45,292 nt of DNA, taken from contig DATLUE010000381.1 of assembly GCA_035533255.1 (NCBI GenBank), positions 1-45,292 of the forward strand. Reading direction: 5' to 3'. The position numbers and the translations under genes were made by a program. Of the stretch, positions 41,534 through 45,292 are shown one piece after another; the stretch's first letter is position 1, and each line of letters starts with the position of its first letter. Origin of the DNA: CAIKMD01 sp035533255. Lineage in GTDB: Bacteria; Pseudomonadota; Alphaproteobacteria; ATCC43930; CGMCC-115725. A model generated the notes under the pieces. The model made no database searches. It was given only the letters and a program-made list of their open reading frames with translations, and was not told the origin of the DNA.

Positions 41534-42748
41534 TTACGCCCAGGGCCCGAGGAACGGCTCGCCGTTGAAAGTGTCGGAGAGCGGCTGCACGGTCTCCGGC
41601 CAGTTGGCATTGTCGACCTTGCGCCGGAGGCTCGCCGGCTTGGGCTTTCCGTCCCAGCCGATCTGCTCGATATAATAATAAAGCTGGACGAGATGCCCGT
41701 CGGGATCGAGCGCGCAGGCGGTGTAGTCCATGCCGGGGAACAGCTCGGGCGGCAGGTCGAGGAATTTCACGCCGTGCTTTTTAAGGAAGGCGACGCCCTC
41801 GCGCAGTTGCTGGTAATCGTAAAGCTTCACGCCGAACGAGAAACATTGCGATTTGCGCGGTAGCGCCAGCTCGTCGGCGATCGCCAGCGGATAGATCGAG
41901 ACGCAATGGTGATCGGTGTTGGCGCGCAGGAAGAGGCAGCGATGGCCTTTCCAGGTCACTTCCTCGGTCACCGCGAAGCCCAAGGTCTCGGTATAAAAGC
42001 TCGCGAGCTTCTGTACGTTCTCGGCCAGGAGCCGCACCGGCCCGATCGCGGTGATCTTGAACGGCCGCGGCATCAACATGCCGCCGACCTGGTAATCGAG
42101 CGGCAGGGTTTCTTTGTGGCGCACGCCGGCCAGCAGATCGACGCCGGCAGCGACCGCGTCGTCGACCTCTTTCCACTCGGGAATCTGCGGCAGCTCGGCG
42201 GCTTTGGTGAAGCGGCGGTTGTGCATCGGCAGCGGCTTCGAGCGGCCGTTCCAGCCGATCTGCTCCATGCCGTAATAGAGCTCGTTCCGGTTGCCCTCGG
42301 GATCGCGCATATAGGTGTGCCAGTTCGAGCCCGGCATGTCGCGGCCCGAGCGGTCGATCTCGACCTCGCGCGTTTGCATCCAATGCCCGGCATCGACCAC
42401 CTGCTTGAGGCTGCCGACCTGCCAGGTGATCTGGTTGATGACATGCTGCTTCTGCAAACCGTTCATCACCTCGAAGGCGCGACGCGGGAACAGCACGAAG
42501 GCATGGTGGTCGCCGTTGAAGCGCGTGAAATAGCCGATTGTCTCGAACTGGCCCTTCTGCTCGGGCGGCACGCGGCGCGCGAAATCGAGCGGGTCGGAAA
42601 TCTGGAAGCCCAGCAGATTGGTATAGAAGTTCAGCGATTCCTTCATATGCTCGGTGAAGTAGCCGAAATGGCCGAGCCGGCTGATGCGGAACGGCCGCTC
42701 GAGCATGACGCCGCCGACATCGAATTGACGCGTGGCCGAGGCTTCCAT
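41534..42748 (-). CDS. Two-domain VOC extradiol dioxygenase-like protein
   Basis: This 404-aa protein has two vicinal-oxygen-chelate domain pairs (about residues 20-180 and 225-390), as in catechol 2,3-dioxygenase and 2,3-dihydroxybiphenyl 1,2-dioxygenase. Candidate metal and active-site residues include H27 in LGHFGYF, the DHHAFVLF segment, the ELYYGMEQ glutamate, and in the second half the TDHHCVSIY segment and QLYYYIEQ. The repeated ELYYGMEQIGWNGR / QLYYYIEQIGWDGK endings show internal duplication. It probably cleaves a catecholic ring. The inverted repeat at 41465 closes it. Confidence 0.83.
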   Translation of the reverse strand: MEASATRQFDVGGVMLERPFRISRLGHFGYFTEHMKESLNFYTNLLGFQISDPLDFARRVPPEQKGQFETIGYFTRFNGDHHAFVLFPRRAFEVMNGLQKQHVINQITWQVGSLKQVVDAGHWMQTREVEIDRSGRDMPGSNWHTYMRDPEGNRNELYYGMEQIGWNGRSKPLPMHNRRFTKAAELPQIPEWKEVDDAVAAGVDLLAGVRHKETLPLDYQVGGMLMPRPFKITAIGPVRLLAENVQKLASFYTETLGFAVTEEVTWKGHRCLFLRANTDHHCVSIYPLAIADELALPRKSQCFSFGVKLYDYQQLREGVAFLKKHGVKFLDLPPELFPGMDYTACALDPDGHLVQLYYYIEQIGWDGKPKPASLRRKVDNANWPETVQPLSDTFNGEPFLGPWA

Positions 42749-42800
42749 GATGATACCTCTTGGAGTTGTGTGTTCTGAGCGCGAGTTTACGCCGAACCGC

Positions 42801-42899
42801 GTCCCGGCGAAAGCCGGGACCCATTCTCAATATGCTCGCTGTTACGACAGCGAGCGCCGTTGCGCACGCGCCAATGGATACCGGCTTGCGCCGCTATGG
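42801..42899. repeat. Dispersed palindromic repeat with hairpins, copy B
   Basis: Hairpin one is GTCCCGGC-GAAA-GCCGGGAC (42801-42820), a perfect 8-bp stem with a GAAA tetraloop. Hairpin two is GCTCGCTGT-TACG-ACAGCGAGC (42834-42855), a perfect 9-bp stem with a TACG (UACG) tetraloop. A weaker CCGGC...GCCG inverted stretch follows to about 42899. It is the inverted relative of 33839-33928. It lies upstream of the Ogt-AlkA gene. Confidence 0.8.
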
Positions 42900-42915
42900 T
42901 GGTATAGGTGCAACC

Positions 42916-44124
42916 ATGTCCGATATACGCTTCACCCTCTTCGACACGCCGATCGGGCGCTGCGGCATCGCCTGGGGGCCGGGCGGGATCGTCGGCCTGC
43001 AATTGCCCGAGGCGCGCGAGGCGCAAACCCGGGCAAAGCTGGTCGAGCGAGTCGGCGAGGCAGAAGCGGCGCCGCCGCCGGTCGAGATCCGGCAAGCCAT
43101 CGACGGTATCGTGGCGCTGCTGAGCGGCGAGACCAGCGATCTTGCGCGCGTCGCCCTCGATATGAGCGGCGTGCCGCCATTCCATCGGCGCATTTACGAA
43201 TTGGTGCGCGCGATTCCGCCCGGGGCCAGCCTTTCCTACGGCGAGGTGGCGGCCAAGGCTGACGCACCGGGCGCCGCACGCGCGGTGGGGCAGGCGATGA
43301 AGCGCAATCCGTTTTCGATTCTCGTGCCGTGTCACCGCGTCTTCGCCGCCAACGGCAAGATCGGCGGCTACTCGGCGCATGGCGGCATCGCGACCAAGCT
43401 GCGGCTCCTGTCGCTCGAAGCCTCGGCAGCGAACGGCACCGCGGCGCTGTTTGAGGGCGACGGCGCGTTCGGCTTCGATCCGAATTTCGCGGTCGATTAT
43501 CTGCGCGATGCCGATCCGGCACTGGCGCGGCTGATGGAAACAATCGGGCCGTTCGACATGCGGATCCGGCGCGCGCCCAGCATCTTCATCGCCCTGGCCG
43601 AGGCGATCGTCTATCAGCAGCTCAACGGCAAAGCGGCGGCGGCGATCTTCGCGCGGCTGCGCGCGCTATTCCCGCGGGCGCATGAAGCGCCGACGGCCGC
43701 GCAGATTCTCCGTGCCAGCGATGCGAAGCTGCGCGGCGTCGGCCTCTCGCAGGCCAAGCTCCTGGCGCTGCGCGATCTGGCGCGGCGCAGCGCGGAGGGC
43801 GAGATTCCCGACCTCGCCGAAATCCACGGCATGGACAACGAGGCGATCATCGAGCGCCTGACCACGGTGCGCGGCATCGGTCGCTGGACCGTCGAGATGT
43901 TGCTGATCTCCCGCCTTGGCCGGCCCGATGTGCTGCCGCTCGACGATTTCGGCGTGCGCAAGGGCTTCAGCTTCGCGTTCAAGAAACCGACCGCGACCAA
44001 GGCCGAGCTGGAAAAGCGCGGCCGGCGCTGGCAGCCCTATCGCACGGTCGCGAGCTGGTATCTCTGGCGCGCTGCCGATCTCGCGGTGCAGCGCGAGCGC
44101 GCGAAGGGTCAGCCGCGCGCCTGA
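42916..44124 (+). CDS. Ogt-AlkA fusion: O6-alkylguanine transferase plus 3-methyladenine glycosylase
   Basis: This 402-aa protein joins two DNA repair activities. Residues 1-165 are an alkylguanine transferase with the acceptor PCHR at 138-141 and the following FAANGKIGGYS. Residues from about 180 are an AlkA/HhH-GPD glycosylase with VRGIGRWTVEM near 320 and LPLDDF at 341-346, in which D344 is the likely catalytic aspartate. I start at 42916, since upstream codons read through a palindromic repeat. It would both transfer O6 alkyl groups to Cys139 and excise alkylated bases. The stop overlaps the convergent MFS gene by 16 bp. Confidence 0.87.
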   Translation: MSDIRFTLFDTPIGRCGIAWGPGGIVGLQLPEAREAQTRAKLVERVGEAEAAPPPVEIRQAIDGIVALLSGETSDLARVALDMSGVPPFHRRIYELVRAIPPGASLSYGEVAAKADAPGAARAVGQAMKRNPFSILVPCHRVFAANGKIGGYSAHGGIATKLRLLSLEASAANGTAALFEGDGAFGFDPNFAVDYLRDADPALARLMETIGPFDMRIRRAPSIFIALAEAIVYQQLNGKAAAAIFARLRALFPRAHEAPTAAQILRASDAKLRGVGLSQAKLLALRDLARRSAEGEIPDLAEIHGMDNEAIIERLTTVRGIGRWTVEMLLISRLGRPDVLPLDDFGVRKGFSFAFKKPTATKAELEKRGRRWQPYRTVASWYLWRAADLAVQRERAKGQPRA

Positions 44125-45292
44125 TTGCGCAGGCCCAGCAGCAGCGAGCCGGTCAGCATCACGCTTATCGCCGCCATCGCGATGCCGAGTGCGTGGCCGT
44201 AAGCCGCGGGTCCGCTGTCGCCGCCGAGGATCACGAAGAACAGGCTGCCGATCGCGGCGACGCTGACTGCGGCGCCGATCTGCAAGGTCGAGTTCATCGC
44301 ACCCGCCGCGACGCCGGTATGAGCCGGCGGCACGTCGCCGAGGATGAAATGGATCATCTCCGGCATTGCGACGCCTTGCCCGAAGCCTCCGGCGAAAAGC
44401 GCGAGGAACAGCGGCGCGCCGCCGGTCAGGGTGGCGGCGCAGAGCCCAACGCCGGCATAGCCCGCCACTTCGAGCGCCATGCCGAGGCCGAAGAGCCGGC
44501 GCCGCAGCCGCGGGCCGGCGCGCGTCGCGGTTATCGGGCCGAGGAAATTGGCGACGCCGTAGGGCAGCACCGCGAGGCCGGCCGCGAGTGCGCCTTCGCC
44601 GAGCCCGGCCTGCAGATAGAGCGAGAAGAAAAGATAGAACGGCATCGTGAAGAAGAACAGCAGCGCGACGACGAGGCCGCGGCGGAAGCTCGCGACGCCG
44701 AGCAGCGCCGGGTCGATCAGCGGCATGCCGCCGTCGCGCGAGATGCGGCGCTCGAAGGCGAAGAACAGCGCGAGCAGCAACGGCGAGGCCGCGATCATGC
44801 CCAGATCCCAAGCGGGCCAGCCGCGCTCGCGCCCGATCGAGAGCCCGACGACGAAGCAGCCGAGCGCCGCCGACAGCAGGACGACGCCGTAAATATCGAG
44901 CCGCGGCTTCTCGCTGCCGCCGCTTTCCGGTACCAGCACGAATGCTGCCGCGATCAGTGCGAGCCCGATCGGCACGTTGATGAGGAAGGCCGAGCGCCAG
45001 CCGAGGCCGCCGATATCGGCCGCGATCAGCAGTCCGCCCAGAGCTTGGCCACCGGCGACCGCGACGCCGATGCCGGTGCCGTAGATGTTGAGCGCCCAGG
45101 GAATTTCGTCGGCGCGAAACAGCGTGCGCAGCGCGGCCAGCACCGGCGGCACCATCGCCGCGCCGAAGACGCCCTGGAAGATGCGGCCGACGACGAGCGT
45201 CGTCGGATCGGGCGCGAGGCCCGAGCATAGCGAGCCGAGCGTGAAGCCGGCGACGCCGAGCACATAGACCAGGCGTCGGCCATAAAGATCGG
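44109..45292 (-). CDS. MFS transporter, DHA2/EmrB-like (5' end missing)
   Basis: At least 394 residues of a major facilitator protein, open to the right edge of the window, so the N-terminus lies outside. The first visible residues DLYGRRLVYVLGV are MFS motif A, after which about eleven hydrophobic segments are seen. WRSAFLINVPIGLALIAAAFVLVPES is typical of the 14-TM drug-efflux DHA2 family. It may export toxic organic compounds. It converges on and overlaps the Ogt-AlkA gene by 16 bp. Confidence 0.87.
   Translation of the reverse strand, partial: DLYGRRLVYVLGVAGFTLGSLCSGLAPDPTTLVVGRIFQGVFGAAMVPPVLAALRTLFRADEIPWALNIYGTGIGVAVAGGQALGGLLIAADIGGLGWRSAFLINVPIGLALIAAAFVLVPESGGSEKPRLDIYGVVLLSAALGCFVVGLSIGRERGWPAWDLGMIAASPLLLALFFAFERRISRDGGMPLIDPALLGVASFRRGLVVALLFFFTMPFYLFFSLYLQAGLGEGALAAGLAVLPYGVANFLGPITATRAGPRLRRRLFGLGMALEVAGYAGVGLCAATLTGGAPLFLALFAGGFGQGVAMPEMIHFILGDVPPAHTGVAAGAMNSTLQIGAAVSVAAIGSLFFVILGGDSGPAAYGHALGIAMAAISVMLTGSLLLGLRNQARG

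Noticed and set aside
42760..42915. Upstream extension of the Ogt-AlkA frame
   Set aside because: It reads through the palindromic repeat (SRRKPGP-type product), and the family begins at 42916.

Overview
The window is GC-rich, densely coding chromosomal DNA that reads as an alphaproteobacterium, most likely of the Hyphomicrobiales (Rhizobiales) or a close neighbour. The evidence is the DinB form with an N-terminal CxxC/CxxC knuckle, a RIME1-like intergenic palindrome, several other dispersed palindromic repeats of the kind found in rhizobial genomes, many solute-binding-protein transporters and an abundance of luciferase-like flavin monooxygenases. No species is claimed.

Layout. 1-2300: a vapBC-type toxin-antitoxin pair and dinB (DNA polymerase IV), closed by a paired palindromic repeat. 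2300-5700: an ACMSD-type amidohydrolase, a phosphoglycolate-phosphatase-like HAD enzyme and a MetE-core methyltransferase with a basic tail. 5600-10400: a complete HAAT (Liv-type) ABC importer whose binding-protein gene diverges from livHMGF. 10350-18200: a Rieske ring-hydroxylating oxygenase, three of the five luciferase-like monooxygenases (LLMs), an RlpA-like protein, an old-yellow-enzyme oxidoreductase and an alpha/beta hydrolase. 18300-24900: pepN, another LLM plus hydrolase pair, a cupin operon and an SbcD-like phosphoesterase. 24900-29400: a phthalate-decarboxylase-like solute-binding protein, a fumarase-superfamily lyase and a TctA-TctB fusion transporter. 29400-33800: an accessory island. 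33900-45292: pyrE, an SDR, a membrane histidine kinase, a CaiB-type CoA transferase, a LigB-like extradiol dioxygenase, a fifth LLM, an NMT1-type binding protein, a two-domain VOC dioxygenase, an Ogt-AlkA fusion and the 3' part of an MFS exporter gene.

The metabolic genes share a theme: uptake of organic acids or aromatics (HAAT, TTT and NMT1-type binding proteins), ring hydroxylation and ring cleavage (Rieske, LigB-like, VOC), flavin monooxygenation, and processing by hydrolase, lyase, decarboxylase and CoA transferase. No single pathway can be named from sequence alone; the genes lie in short operons rather than one long one.

The clearest accessory structure is a 3.42-kb IS1595-type element (30059-33478). 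It has 24-bp perfect terminal inverted repeats, an 8-bp target duplication, a DDNK transposase and four cargo genes: a DUF3800 protein, a small basic protein, an orphan N6-adenine-type methyltransferase and a helix-turn-helix-like protein. Both ends carry inward promoter-like sequences. The element appears to have landed in the -10 region of the promoter of the adjacent 207-aa gene. Just beyond it lies a decayed MazE-family antitoxin. This element and its cargo are the best candidate for a little-described system here.
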